Of a DNA stretch of 64,000 nucleotides, positions 26,176-34,330 are shown in pieces. Position numbers and translations under genes: made by a program. Source of the stretch: an uncultured Victivallales bacterium (GTDB lineage Bacteria > Verrucomicrobiota > Lentisphaeria > Victivallales > UBA1829); NCBI GenBank assembly GCA_944391115.1, contig CALXSJ010000003.1, positions 1 through 64,000 of the forward strand, in the 5' to 3' direction. The notes beneath the pieces were generated by a model. That model did no database searches. It saw only the letters and a program-made list of their open reading frames with translations, and had not been told where the DNA came from. Every line of letters starts with the position of its first letter. Within the stretch, counting starts at the first letter, position 1.

Positions 26176-27437
26176 TTCAGGAGGAAAAATACGAGGTTGC
26201 CGTGATCGGTGCGGGCGCCGCCGGGCTTTGCGCCGCAACGGTCTGCGCGTCCGCCGGGAGGAATACGCTCGTCGTCGACCGCGAGGAACATCCCGGCGGA
26301 ATTCTGCGCCAGTGCATTCACAGCGGGTTCGGGCTCCGGTATTTCAAGGAGGAGCTGACCGGGCCGGAATATGCAGAACGGGTTGCGGAAAAGGCGGAAC
26401 GCGCCGGGGTGCGCTTCCGGTTCGGGACGACGGTTGTCTCGATCCGCCGCGAGGAGAACGGCATGCTGGCGATCACCGCGCTTTCCGCAGCGGAGGGTGT
26501 CCGGATCATCCGGGCGGATGCGCTGATTCTGGCAATGGGATGCCGCGAACGCAGCCGGGGGAATCTGGCGGTTCCGGGGAGCCGTCCGGCGGGCGTCTTC
26601 ACGGCGGGCGCGGCGCAGCGCCTGCTGAACATCGAAGGCATTCTTCCGGGGAAAAAAGCCGTGATCGCGGGTTCCGGCGACATCGGACTCATCATGGCGC
26701 GCCGTCTCACATGGGCGGGGATCCGCGTCGAAGCCGTGGTCGAAATCATGCCGTATCCGGCGGGGCTGACGCGGAACATCGTGCAGTGTCTGGACGATTT
26801 CCATATTCCGCTCCTGCTGGAGCATTCGCTTGTCAACATCCTGGGACACGGGCGGGTTGAGGCAGTGGAAGTCGCACCGCTTTCCCGCGGCGTTCCGGTG
26901 ACGGAGCGCAAGTTCCGCATCGACTGCGACACGGTGCTGTTTTCGGTCGGACTGATTCCGGAAAACGAACTCTCCGCCGAAGCCGGCGTCGAACTCAATC
27001 CCGCAACCGGCGGGCCGCTGGTCGATTCCAGCTATGAAACGGGCGTGCCCGGCATTTTCGCCTGCGGCAATGTTCTCCATGTCCACGATCTGGCGGATTT
27101 CGTTTCGGAGGAGGCGGAACATGCGGCGCGGATGGTCCTCCGGCGTCTGGACGGAAGCTCCGGAGGGAGCGGACAGTTCCCCGTGCGCGTGGAGTCGAAT
27201 CTCAAATATGTGGTGCCGAACCGCTTTCTGCCGGGATGCGGCACGCGTTTTGCGTTCCGGTCGCTGATTGTCTGCGATGACGGAGTTCTGGAGGCGGAGC
27301 AGAACGGGAAAATCCTTCTGTCGAAACGTTTTTCCTGCGTCCGTCCGGCGGAGATGCTGACGCTCGAACTTCCCGGATCGCTTCTGAAGGAGCCCGGGGA
27401 ACTCAGGTTTCGTCTGCGGAAAGGGGAGGAAATATGA
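26172..27437 (+). CDS. FAD/NAD(P)-dependent oxidoreductase, partner of GlpA-like enzyme
   Basis: A 421-residue pyridine-nucleotide-disulphide-oxidoreductase-type flavoprotein. It has the FAD site EVAVIGAGAAGLCAATVCAS, a second nucleotide site KKAVIAGSGDIGLIMARRL, and the late FAD motif GIFACGNVLHVHDLADFV. Proteins of this kind follow GlpA-like enzymes in many anaerobes and probably pass electrons from the first flavoprotein through its iron-sulphur domain. It overlaps both neighbours by ATGA, so the three-gene set is tightly coupled. The electron acceptor is unknown. Confidence 0.8.
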   Translation: MIQEEKYEVAVIGAGAAGLCAATVCASAGRNTLVVDREEHPGGILRQCIHSGFGLRYFKEELTGPEYAERVAEKAERAGVRFRFGTTVVSIRREENGMLAITALSAAEGVRIIRADALILAMGCRERSRGNLAVPGSRPAGVFTAGAAQRLLNIEGILPGKKAVIAGSGDIGLIMARRLTWAGIRVEAVVEIMPYPAGLTRNIVQCLDDFHIPLLLEHSLVNILGHGRVEAVEVAPLSRGVPVTERKFRIDCDTVLFSVGLIPENELSAEAGVELNPATGGPLVDSSYETGVPGIFACGNVLHVHDLADFVSEEAEHAARMVLRRLDGSSGGSGQFPVRVESNLKYVVPNRFLPGCGTRFAFRSLIVCDDGVLEAEQNGKILLSKRFSCVRPAEMLTLELPGSLLKEPGELRFRLRKGEEI

Positions 27438-27799
27438 AAAAACGGGATCTGATCTGCATCGCCTGTCCGTCCGGCTGCCGCCTGCATGCGGAATGGCGCG
27501 GAACGTTTGAAGACTTGAACATCACGGGAAACCGCTGTCCGCGCGGGGCGGCATACGCCGGCCGGGAGCTGCGCAATCCCGCGCGGATCGTGACGGCGGT
27601 CGTCCGGAGCTCTTCCGCGGAGCATCCGTGGCTCCCTGTGCGGACCGACCGGGAGCTGCCGAAGCCTCTGATCGACGCTCTTCTGAACCGCCTTTACCGG
27701 ATGCGGGTGGAAATTCCGGTTTCGCGCGGGGATGTTCTGATCGAAAATTTTGAAAACAGCAGTGTCAATGTTATATTTTCCAGCACAACAACGAGGTGA
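27434..27799 (+). CDS. DUF1667 family protein
   Basis: A 121-residue protein with an N-terminal Cys-x2-Cys pair (IACPSGCRL) and a further Cys at GNRCPRGAAYA, the pattern of DUF1667. The family is found almost exclusively next to the two flavoproteins encoded just upstream, and is thought to be a small subunit of the same glycerol-3-phosphate dehydrogenase-like complex. The cysteines could hold a metal or an iron-sulphur centre. ATGA overlap with the upstream gene and 4 nt to the next gene place it in the operon. Confidence 0.85.
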   Translation: MKKRDLICIACPSGCRLHAEWRGTFEDLNITGNRCPRGAAYAGRELRNPARIVTAVVRSSSAEHPWLPVRTDRELPKPLIDALLNRLYRMRVEIPVSRGDVLIENFENSSVNVIFSSTTTR

Positions 27800-27803
27800 G
27801 ACA

Positions 27804-28556
27804 ATGAGAAAAGTGGAATGGATTTCCCATCGCGGCGAGTCGTTTGACGCGCCGGAGAACACGATCCGCGCATTTCAGCTGGCGATGGAGCGTGAAACGG
27901 ACGGCATCGAAACGGACATTCATCTGACCGCCGACGGCGCAGTTGTCTGCATCCATGACTCGGATACGGGACGGGTCGGGAACCGGAAACTGCCCGTCGA
28001 GACAACCCCGCTGAACGAGCTTCAGGAAGTGGATGTTTCCAACGGAATGGCGGAATTCAAGGGCGAAAAAATTCCTCTTTTCCGTTCCGTTCTGCGGATT
28101 CTCCGTCCGGGCCGGGTGTTTTTTGTGGAAGTCAAGCAGAATGACGAACGGCTCCTGGAAGCCATGCGCAGGGAAATTGAAGAAGCCGGCGTTCCGCATG
28201 ACCAGATTGTGATGATCTCCTTTTACCGGGAGATGGTAACGGCAAGCAAACGGATCATGCCGTCGGTGAGAACGCTCTGGCTGACAGGTTTTACGGAGGA
28301 AAACGGAACCTTCCGGCCGACTCCGGAGGAGACGATTGCGTTCCTGAAGGAGGCGAAAGCGGACGGAATCGATGCCCGCGCATTGGAAAAAGCGTTTGAC
28401 GCGGATTATATTAAGGCACTGAAGGATGCGGACTTTTACGTCGCCGTCTGGACTGTGGACGACGCCGGACTCGCGGAACGCTATATCGCCATGGGAGTGG
28501 ATTCCATCACCAGCAACTGCGCGGCGAAGCTGCGCTCAATTCTGAAAGGACAATGA
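27804..28556 (+). CDS. Glycerophosphodiester phosphodiesterase
   Basis: A 250-residue enzyme that hydrolyses glycerophosphodiesters to an alcohol and glycerol 3-phosphate. The family motifs are present: the first catalytic His in WISHRGESFDAPENT, the metal-binding Glu and Asp in DGIETDIHLT, and the second catalytic His in VVCIHDSDTGR. There is no signal peptide, so it is cytoplasmic. The product is the expected substrate of the GlpA-like enzyme encoded upstream. ATG 27804 is used because AGGTGAG lies just before it; the open frame reaches back to 27750 inside the DUF1667 gene. Confidence 0.93.
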   Translation: MRKVEWISHRGESFDAPENTIRAFQLAMERETDGIETDIHLTADGAVVCIHDSDTGRVGNRKLPVETTPLNELQEVDVSNGMAEFKGEKIPLFRSVLRILRPGRVFFVEVKQNDERLLEAMRREIEEAGVPHDQIVMISFYREMVTASKRIMPSVRTLWLTGFTEENGTFRPTPEETIAFLKEAKADGIDARALEKAFDADYIKALKDADFYVAVWTVDDAGLAERYIAMGVDSITSNCAAKLRSILKGQ

Positions 28557-28562
28557 CGAGTT

Positions 28563-29144
28563 ATGAACCTGCTGGAACTTTCCCAGACGATCCGCCGGGT
28601 GCGCCAGGCGCAGAAAATGACGCTGGAGGTTCTGGCGAAACGAAGCGGTTTCAGCAAAGGGTTCATCTCCCAGGTGGAGAATTTCCGCACGACTCCTTCT
28701 CTGAAGGCGCTTGAAAAGATCGCCGGTGCGCTCGGCGTCGGGATCGGCGATCTTTTCACGGGAAACAATGCGGGAGAGGAGTTCTCCTTCAGCCGTCTGG
28801 ACGAGGGCGAGGAGCTGGAACGCGACGACAGCGATCTTCACGGCATCCGCTATCTCGCTCTCGCCTACCGTCAGCCCGGACGGAAGATGGATCCGTTCAT
28901 TCTCGAATATACCGAGGCGGAACCCCGCAAGCTGATGTTCCATGATTCCGAGGAGTTTTTCGCCGTGCTGGAAGGCTCGCTGGATTATTTCATTTACAAC
29001 GACCTCCGGCCGCGGCGGATGGTCCCCGGCGACACCGTGTATCTGAAGGCCAACATTCCGCACCGGGCCGCGCTTGCGCCGGGATGTTCCCGCGCCAAGG
29101 CACTTGTCGTCTATTCGGAACCGGCGGGGCTTCCCGCAGACTGA
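28563..29144 (+). CDS. XRE-family regulator with cupin sensor domain
   Basis: A 193-residue transcriptional regulator. The N-terminal helix-turn-helix is of the Cro/CI type (LAKRSGFSKGFISQVENFRT). The C-terminal half is a cupin_2 barrel (FHDSEEFFAVLEGSLDYFIY, then RRMVPGDTVYLKANIPHRAA). This layout matches the SutR/PuuR group, where the cupin binds a small ligand. It starts 6 nt after the phosphodiesterase gene, so it is probably the last gene of the operon and a candidate for its control. The ligand is unknown. Confidence 0.88.
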   Translation: MNLLELSQTIRRVRQAQKMTLEVLAKRSGFSKGFISQVENFRTTPSLKALEKIAGALGVGIGDLFTGNNAGEEFSFSRLDEGEELERDDSDLHGIRYLALAYRQPGRKMDPFILEYTEAEPRKLMFHDSEEFFAVLEGSLDYFIYNDLRPRRMVPGDTVYLKANIPHRAALAPGCSRAKALVVYSEPAGLPAD

Positions 29145-29174
29145 GCATTCCGGGCGCGGAGGCGGGAAGCGTCG

Positions 29175-30122
29175 TCAGGAATCAAGCGGGAAGGAGACCT
29201 CCGCAATGTCCTGCCTGTCAGCAAAAAGCATCACAAGACGGTCAAACCCGAGCGCGGCTCCCGCGCAGGGCGGAATGCCCGCATCGATCGCTTCCAGAAA
29301 TGCCGCCGGCTCCGGATATTCCGCCAGATGCATTTTCTTCCGCGTTTCCGCGAATTGACGGAAGCGTGCGCGCTGAATGACCGGGTCGATCAGTTCCCCG
29401 TAGGCGTTGGCGAGTTCAATCCCCCCCATGTAGATTTCCCAGCGTTCGGCAAGAGTCGGATCGGAAGCCTTCGGACGGGCGAACGCGCCGAAACGGATCG
29501 GATAATCCAGGAGGACGCAGGGGCGGTCTTTCGGCAATGCCGGTTCGACCCGGTCCACCAGAACATATTCGAAATGCGCCTCCTCGGCGGCGCAGCGGTC
29601 GGCGTCCTCTCCCGCGAAACGGCGGAACGCCTCGCGGACGGGAATGATTTCCAGCTTGTCAATGTCGATCACCCCGTTTCCGAAATGGAAGCGGTGCGAT
29701 CCGTAAAGAGCCGAGCAGATGCCGCAGAGGAAGGATTTCGTGAAATCCAGCAGCTCCAGATAATCCGCGCCGGCCATGTAGTACTCCAGCATGGTGAATT
29801 CCGGACGGTGTTTCGTTCCGCTTTCTCCCGCGCGGAAACAGGGGCCGAGCTGATAGATCCGCTCCATTCCCGCTGCGAGCAGCCGCTTCATCTGAAGTTC
29901 CGGGGAGGTCCGCAGAAAAAAAGAACCCGCGCCGGGAGCCTCGATGTATTCCTCCGGAGCGGGAGCCAGAATCCCGACCGGGGTTTCCGTTTCGAGAAAA
30001 CCCGCGGATTCGAAGGCGCGCCGGAGCGACGAGGCGATTTTCGAGCGGAGCGCCAGAGCGTCTCCGAGCGCGCGGAGTGATGCTGTGGAGAGGTGCTCAG
30101 CCTTTGCTGACGCGTTCGGCAT
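29175..30122 (-). CDS. epmA: EF-P beta-lysylation enzyme EpmA (GenX/PoxA)
   Basis: A 315-residue class II lysyl-tRNA-synthetase-like protein without the anticodon-binding domain, the diagnostic feature of EpmA. It activates (R)-beta-lysine and attaches it to a lysine of elongation factor P. Class II motif 2 is seen in RIYQLGPCFRAGESG and PEFTMLEYY, and motif 3 in GAALGFDRLVMLF. Its start overlaps the 3' end of efp by 26 nt, so enzyme and target are made together. The lysine 2,3-aminomutase EpmB is not in this window. The ribosome-binding site is weak, fitting coupling with efp. Confidence 0.9.
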   Translation of the reverse strand: MPNASAKAEHLSTASLRALGDALALRSKIASSLRRAFESAGFLETETPVGILAPAPEEYIEAPGAGSFFLRTSPELQMKRLLAAGMERIYQLGPCFRAGESGTKHRPEFTMLEYYMAGADYLELLDFTKSFLCGICSALYGSHRFHFGNGVIDIDKLEIIPVREAFRRFAGEDADRCAAEEAHFEYVLVDRVEPALPKDRPCVLLDYPIRFGAFARPKASDPTLAERWEIYMGGIELANAYGELIDPVIQRARFRQFAETRKKMHLAEYPEPAAFLEAIDAGIPPCAGAALGFDRLVMLFADRQDIAEVSFPLDS

Positions 30123-30666
30123 AGAGACCGGTCCGGGTATCGACTTTGATCGTGTCGCCCTGATTGATGAAGAGCGGGACCATCAGCTCATAGCCGTTGT
30201 CGAGCTTCGCGGGTTTCTGGACGTTTGTGGAGGCCGTGTCGCCGCGGGCGCCGGGCTCGGTTTCCGCAACGACGCGTGTGATGAAGGTCGGCAGGGTGAT
30301 GTCGATCGGTTTGCCGTTGAAGAAGAGCACGTTGCAGGTCATGTTGTCGATCAGGAAATAGACCTTGTCGCCGAGCTGTTCGGCGGAGACCTGGATTTCC
30401 TCATAGGTTTCCGCGTCGCTGAAAATGTAATTGTTTCCGTCGTGGTAGGAGTAGAACATTTCTTTCTCCTCCAGGTTGGGCGTGTCCACCTTGTCCACCG
30501 GACGGAAGGTGCGGTCCATCGTGCTGCCGTTGATCAGGTTTTTGAGTTTGCAGCGGTAAAGCGCGGTGCCTTTTCCCGGCTTGCAGAATTCAAATTCGGT
30601 GATGGCATACGGAATGCCTTCGATTTCGATTTTCAGGCCTTTTTTCAGATCTGCTGCGGAATACAT
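30097..30666 (-). CDS. efp: Translation elongation factor P
   Basis: A 189-residue factor that rescues ribosomes stalled at polyproline. The three beta domains have family length. The modifiable lysine is K32 in the loop CKPGKGTA, matching K34 of the E. coli protein. ATG 30666 is used: GGAG precedes it, and the protein then starts MYSAADLKKGL as in relatives. An in-frame extension to 30717 has no site and overlaps the -10 box. Neighbouring epmA supports modification by beta-lysine. Confidence 0.95.
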   Translation of the reverse strand: MYSAADLKKGLKIEIEGIPYAITEFEFCKPGKGTALYRCKLKNLINGSTMDRTFRPVDKVDTPNLEEKEMFYSYHDGNNYIFSDAETYEEIQVSAEQLGDKVYFLIDNMTCNVLFFNGKPIDITLPTFITRVVAETEPGARGDTASTNVQKPAKLDNGYELMVPLFINQGDTIKVDTRTGLYAERVSKG

Positions 30667-30708
30667 GTTTGCTCCATTGTTAAATGATTTCAGTTGCATG
30701 AACCGGAT

Positions 30709-30737
30709 ACTATACACTCTGGCGGATCAAAAATCAA
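30709..30737 (-). promoter_or_regulatory. Promoter of efp-epmA
   Basis: On the minus strand: TTGATT (30737-30732), 17-bp spacer, TATAGT (30714-30709), about 40 nt before the efp start. Confidence 0.6.
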
Positions 30738-31028
30738 CAGCGCGCTTCAAAAAAACAAAAAACTGCGGATTTTTCCGCCGCAGGAAAGGGCGGTGTCGCG
30801 GTATTTTTACGACTGCGTCTGCGGAAATACGGACGGATTCCGCGTTTTCATGCGGGCGGACGGCAGGAGGTCTGCCGGGCGGACAGGAGCAAAATCGGAA
30901 AGTAAGACTCAGATCCCCGGCGTGTTTCCGGGGAGGTTACGGCGGAAAGGGAAGCCGGAGGAGGCATCCGGGAACGGGTTTTGCATTTTCTTCCGTTCCC
31001 GGGGCATCTTCCTTTTTTCCGTCCGGCG
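30738..31028. other. Gene-free region between efp promoter and Bax-inhibitor gene
   Basis: I see no gene here. A minus-strand terminator sits at 30756-30783, about 245 nt beyond the stop of the membrane-protein gene, which would give that mRNA a long 3' untranslated region. A weak GC-rich hairpin (CCCCGG/CCGGGG on the minus strand) lies within it. Confidence 0.5.
30756..30783 (-). terminator. Intrinsic terminator, minus strand
   Basis: CTGCGG (30783-30778 read on the minus strand) pairs with CCGCAG (30768-30763), followed on that strand by TTTTTTG. It likely ends the transcript of the Bax-inhibitor-1 gene before the efp promoter. Confidence 0.6.
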
Positions 31029-31736
31029 TCAGTTTCTTCTGCCGCCGAAAATGCGGAGCAGATAAAGGAAGAGGTTGATGAAATCCAGATACAGCGTAAG
31101 CGCTCCGAGCACCGCGATCTTCCGGACGGTTTCCGAGTCGTCGGTTCCCGCGGCAAGATACATCTGCTTGATTTTCTGCGCGTCATAGGCTGTGAGTCCG
31201 ACGAAGATCAGGACGCCTGCGTAAGTCACGATCCAGTAGAGGATGGAATTCTGCCAGAACAGATTCACGAGCGAGGCGATGATGAGTCCGATCAGAGCCA
31301 TGAAGAAAAGATTGCCGAGACTTGTCAGATCTTTTTTCGTCAGGGTCCCGATGACCGCCATGGCGCCGAACGTCCCCGCCGTGACCGCGAAGGTTACGGC
31401 GATCGAGCCCAGCGAATAGGCGATGAAGATGAAGGAGAGCGTCAGCCCGTTCAGCACGGAATACGCGATGAAAAGGGCGGTCGCGGTCGACGCCTGCATC
31501 CGGTTGATGCCGGCCGAAATCCAGAGGACCATGCCGAGTTCCGCCAGAATCAGGATGAGGAAGACCCCGCGGTTCTGAAAGATCATCCGGCTGAGTTCGG
31601 CGGAGGTTCCCACCGCCCATGCGGTTACGCCGCTGACCAGCAGCGCGAAGGTCATCCACCAGTAGACGTTCGCAAGACATGCCGCCAGCGCCGGAGACGC
31701 GGCGGAGCGTTCCATTTGACAGTTGTCGTCGTACAT
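31029..31736 (-). CDS. Bax inhibitor-1/YccA family membrane protein
   Basis: A 235-residue inner-membrane protein with about seven transmembrane segments, of the Bax inhibitor-1 (YccA/YbhL) family. Characteristic parts are the run from MTFALLVSGVTAWAV through VFLILILAELGMVLW and the C-terminal IVTYAGVLIFVGLTAYDAQK, then ALTLYLDFINLFLYLLR. Family members are calcium-leak channels or protease modulators; no specific role can be assigned here. AAGGAG precedes the ATG. It is monocistronic. Confidence 0.92.
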   Translation of the reverse strand: MYDDNCQMERSAASPALAACLANVYWWMTFALLVSGVTAWAVGTSAELSRMIFQNRGVFLILILAELGMVLWISAGINRMQASTATALFIAYSVLNGLTLSFIFIAYSLGSIAVTFAVTAGTFGAMAVIGTLTKKDLTSLGNLFFMALIGLIIASLVNLFWQNSILYWIVTYAGVLIFVGLTAYDAQKIKQMYLAAGTDDSETVRKIAVLGALTLYLDFINLFLYLLRIFGGRRN

Positions 31737-31860
31737 TGCATCACTCCTTGAGTTTTGTTTTTGTGCAGCCCTGTTTTCCGGGGAGAGGAGAAGGTGCGTG
31801 GCGCTGCGGCGCCTGCGGATCCCCCCGATCCGGAACCGGAGAAAAATATAGCTTCACAAC

Positions 31861-31888
31861 TTGAATAAATCAAATTGGGAATTAAATT
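31861..31888 (+). promoter_or_regulatory. Promoter of the release-factor-like gene
   Basis: TTGAAT (31861-31866), 16-bp spacer, TAAATT (31883-31888), in an AT-rich patch 29 nt before the start codon. Confidence 0.5.
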
Positions 31889-31916
31889 TATTTCCCTCTG
31901 AACAGGAAAGGAAGCC

Positions 31917-32420
31917 ATGAATACCTTGCGGAACAGCTGGCTGGAAGCCGATGACGAACATCTGCTGCGCGACTGCGTGCAGGATTTTCACAAGGCTTCC
32001 GGCAAGGGTGGGCAGAAAGTAAACAAGACCTCCTCTGCGGTCCGTCTTACGCACACCCCCAGCGGCGTCTCCGTGACGGAGGCGGGAAACCGGAGCCAGA
32101 CCGTGAACCGGATCAGCGCGCTGCGCAAGCTCCGTCTCCGCATCGCCATGACACTCCGCTGTGAAGTCGACGGCGACTCTCCTGTTGCGGATCCCTTTTA
32201 TATTCCGTCCGTTTCCAACGTTCATGCATACGCCCCCTGGCTGGCGGTGCTGCTGGATCATCTGGCCTTTGATGCGTGGGATGTTAAAAAAACCGCGGAA
32301 CGCTACGGGATCAGTCCTTCCAAACTTGTAAAAATCATATTCCGGGATGCGGAACTGTGGCAGGAGCTCAACCGGAAAAGAGCCGCCGCGGGACTTGTCC
32401 CGCTCAGAGGCGTCAAATGA
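31917..32420 (+). CDS. Release-factor-like protein with GGQ domain
   Basis: A 167-residue protein made of the peptidyl-tRNA-hydrolysing RF-1 domain, with no stop-codon recognition domains. The catalytic GGQ is at residues 31-33 in SGKGGQKVNKTSSAV, followed by the usual THTPSGVSVT strand. In ArfB (YaeJ) a lysine/arginine-rich tail follows. Here the C-terminal 60 residues instead look like a helix-turn-helix (DVKKTAERYGISPSKLVKI). It is probably a ribosome-rescue or special release factor, but its recognition mode should differ from ArfB. AAAGGAAG precedes the ATG, and the stop overlaps the next start (ATGA). Confidence 0.85.
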   Translation: MNTLRNSWLEADDEHLLRDCVQDFHKASGKGGQKVNKTSSAVRLTHTPSGVSVTEAGNRSQTVNRISALRKLRLRIAMTLRCEVDGDSPVADPFYIPSVSNVHAYAPWLAVLLDHLAFDAWDVKKTAERYGISPSKLVKIIFRDAELWQELNRKRAAAGLVPLRGVK

Positions 32421-34003
32421 AAGTATCCGTGGAAAATCTCACGCTTTCCGCCAAGGGGCTTCCCGCGACGATCGACGGGGAGCTGCACCCCCATATTGCC
32501 GCGCGTTGCGGCATCCGTGCGTCCGATGTTCTTGCCTACCGCATTGAAAAACGGAGCGTCGACGCGCGGCGCAAGCCCGATGTGAAACTGATTTACTCTC
32601 TCGTTGCCACGATCCGCGACGGCGCGGACGCGGCGTTCCCGCTTGTTCCCGCGCCGGAGGACATGGACAACGGCGTTCCGCGTTTCGAGTGCCGGAACGG
32701 CCTCATGCACCCGATTGTGATCGGTTCCGGCCCCGCCGGCCTCTTCTGCGCGCTGATTCTAGCGCAGGCCGGATGCCGTCCCGTTGTGCTGGAGCGCGGG
32801 AAGGACGTCGACCGCCGTCATGAGGACATCGACGATTTTCTTACCACGCGCAGGCTCGACTGCGAAAGCAACTATCTCTTCGGGGAGGGGGGGGCCGGCA
32901 CCTGGTCCGACGGCAAGCTTTATACGCGCGTCCGGGACGGCCGCGTCGGTTATGTGCTTGATACCTTCATCCGGTTCGGCGCGCCCCGGGAGATCGGATA
33001 TTTCAGTCATCCGCATCTCGGTTCGGACCGCCTTCCGCTGCTGGTTTCGGCGATCCGCGATGAGATCATCGCTCTCGGCGGGGAGTTCCGCTGGAGCACG
33101 CGCGCGGAAACGATTCTTGTAAAAGACAACGTCTGCAAAGGCGTCGTGCTGGCGGACGGCGAGACGCTGGAAGCGCCCGCCGTCGCCGCCGCCTGCGGGC
33201 ACAGCGCGCGGAAATTCATTCTGAATCTGATGAACGCCGGCGTGAAAACTTCTTTGAAGGGGTTTCAGATCGGATGCCGGATCGAACATCCTCAGGAATA
33301 CATCAATCTTCTCCGGTATGGCATGCGCAAGGCGCCGCCCGCGCTCGGAAGCGCGGAATACGGCTTTGTTTCGAAACCGGCGGCAAACGGGTCGGCCGGC
33401 GGCGCCACGACGTTCTGCATGTGTCCCGGCGGGGAACTGATTCCGGCGACTTCCGACTGCGGACGTCTCAGCACCAACGGGATGAGCAATTCCGGACGGG
33501 ACGGCTTCTTTGCGAACGCCGCGATTGTCACCGCGCAGGATATTTCGCGTTTTTCCGGCGCCGCCGAGGCGTTTGCATTTCTGGACACTCTGGAACGGAA
33601 AACGTTTGAAGCGGGCGGAGGCGACTACACCTGTCCGGCGCAGAACGCGGCGGATTTTCTCCGCGGCACACTGGGCGAGCTTCCCGACAACGGGTCCTAT
33701 GTGTTCGGACTCCGGAAATTCCGTGTGGATTCCCTGCTGCCGGAGGAGGCGAAACGCGCGATCCGGCGGGCATTGAAACACATCGGCGGCATGGCTCCCG
33801 GATATATTGAGAACGGGGTTGTCGCCGGTTTGGAAACCCGTGTATCCAGTCCGGTCCGTTTTGACCGCAATCCGGAGACCGGGGAAACTTCCGTCGCCGG
33901 TTTCTATGCGGCAGGCGAAGGCGCGGGAATGGCGGGCGGCATCACATCTTCCGCCGTGGACGGCATCCGGATTGCGGAAGCGATGCTGAAGAAAGCCCTC
34001 TGA
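32417..34003 (+). CDS. COG2509-type FAD-dependent dehydrogenase
   Basis: A 528-residue flavoprotein of the uncharacterised COG2509 family. About residues 1-95 form the small N-terminal domain typical of the family (AARCGIRASDVLAYRIEKRS). The FAD site follows (HPIVIGSGPAGLFCALILAQ), then the family-specific LFGEGGAGTWSDGKLYTR, with FCMCPGGELIPATSD and MSNSGRDGFF later, and the closing FAD motif GFYAAGEGAGMAGGITSS. The substrate is unknown. The start overlaps the stop of the release-factor-like gene (ATGA). The open frame extending to 32357 lies within that gene. Confidence 0.85.
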   Translation: MKVSVENLTLSAKGLPATIDGELHPHIAARCGIRASDVLAYRIEKRSVDARRKPDVKLIYSLVATIRDGADAAFPLVPAPEDMDNGVPRFECRNGLMHPIVIGSGPAGLFCALILAQAGCRPVVLERGKDVDRRHEDIDDFLTTRRLDCESNYLFGEGGAGTWSDGKLYTRVRDGRVGYVLDTFIRFGAPREIGYFSHPHLGSDRLPLLVSAIRDEIIALGGEFRWSTRAETILVKDNVCKGVVLADGETLEAPAVAAACGHSARKFILNLMNAGVKTSLKGFQIGCRIEHPQEYINLLRYGMRKAPPALGSAEYGFVSKPAANGSAGGATTFCMCPGGELIPATSDCGRLSTNGMSNSGRDGFFANAAIVTAQDISRFSGAAEAFAFLDTLERKTFEAGGGDYTCPAQNAADFLRGTLGELPDNGSYVFGLRKFRVDSLLPEEAKRAIRRALKHIGGMAPGYIENGVVAGLETRVSSPVRFDRNPETGETSVAGFYAAGEGAGMAGGITSSAVDGIRIAEAMLKKAL

Positions 34004-34059
34004 GAATTTTGATCTTTCCGCTCATATCGAGACATTTCTGAAAAAAAATGAATTCCGGT

Positions 34060-34088
34060 TTGACATTTCATTGTTTGCGTGATAGATT
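34060..34088 (+). promoter_or_regulatory. Strong promoter P1 upstream of rplM
   Basis: TTGACA (34060-34065), 17-bp spacer, TAGATT (34083-34088). The transcription start is expected near 34095, some 370 nt before rplM. Confidence 0.7.
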
Positions 34089-34094
34089 GCCCGG

Positions 34095-34235
34095 ACAGTG
34101 GAATTGTGAGAGGTTCCGCTGCCGCCGTCTTCCGGTTTTAGAGAGAGCCTGTTGACGGTCGAGTCTTCTCCTGACTTTAAAAAGGAGATCAAAAAAGTGG
34201 GGGTGGAGGTCGAGAGGCCTTCACCTTTTTTCTTT
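34095..34235 (+). ncRNA. Structured leader or small RNA ending in an intrinsic terminator
   Basis: From the expected start of P1 to the T-tract, about 140 nt can fold into four hairpins: GTGGAA/TTCCGC, GCCGTC/GACGGT, TCTCCT/AGGAGA, and the terminator stem 34202-34211 with 34216-34225. The last is a 10-bp stem with two wobble pairs, closing a GAGA tetraloop. No start codon with a ribosome-binding site is seen inside. It may be an attenuator that controls ribosomal protein genes, or an independent small RNA. I do not recognise a named RNA family. Confidence 0.45.
34202..34235 (+). terminator. Intrinsic terminator in the rplM leader
   Basis: GGTGGAGGTC (34202-34211), loop GAGA, GGCCTTCACC (34216-34225), then TTTTTTCTTT. 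It lies between the P1 promoter and the rplM gene. Confidence 0.75.
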
Positions 34236-34302
34236 AGTTTCTCCCCCCCGGAAAAATCCAGAAAAATATCGGGAAAAGTTTTTATTTTCCCTTTCCTCCT
34301 CC

Positions 34303-34330
34303 TTGAAAAAAGCAATCGGGATGTTACATT
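34303..34330 (+). promoter_or_regulatory. Possible promoter P2 of rplM
   Basis: TTGAAA (34303-34308), 16-bp spacer, TACATT (34325-34330), downstream of the leader terminator. It would allow expression of rplM-rpsI independent of P1. Confidence 0.45.
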
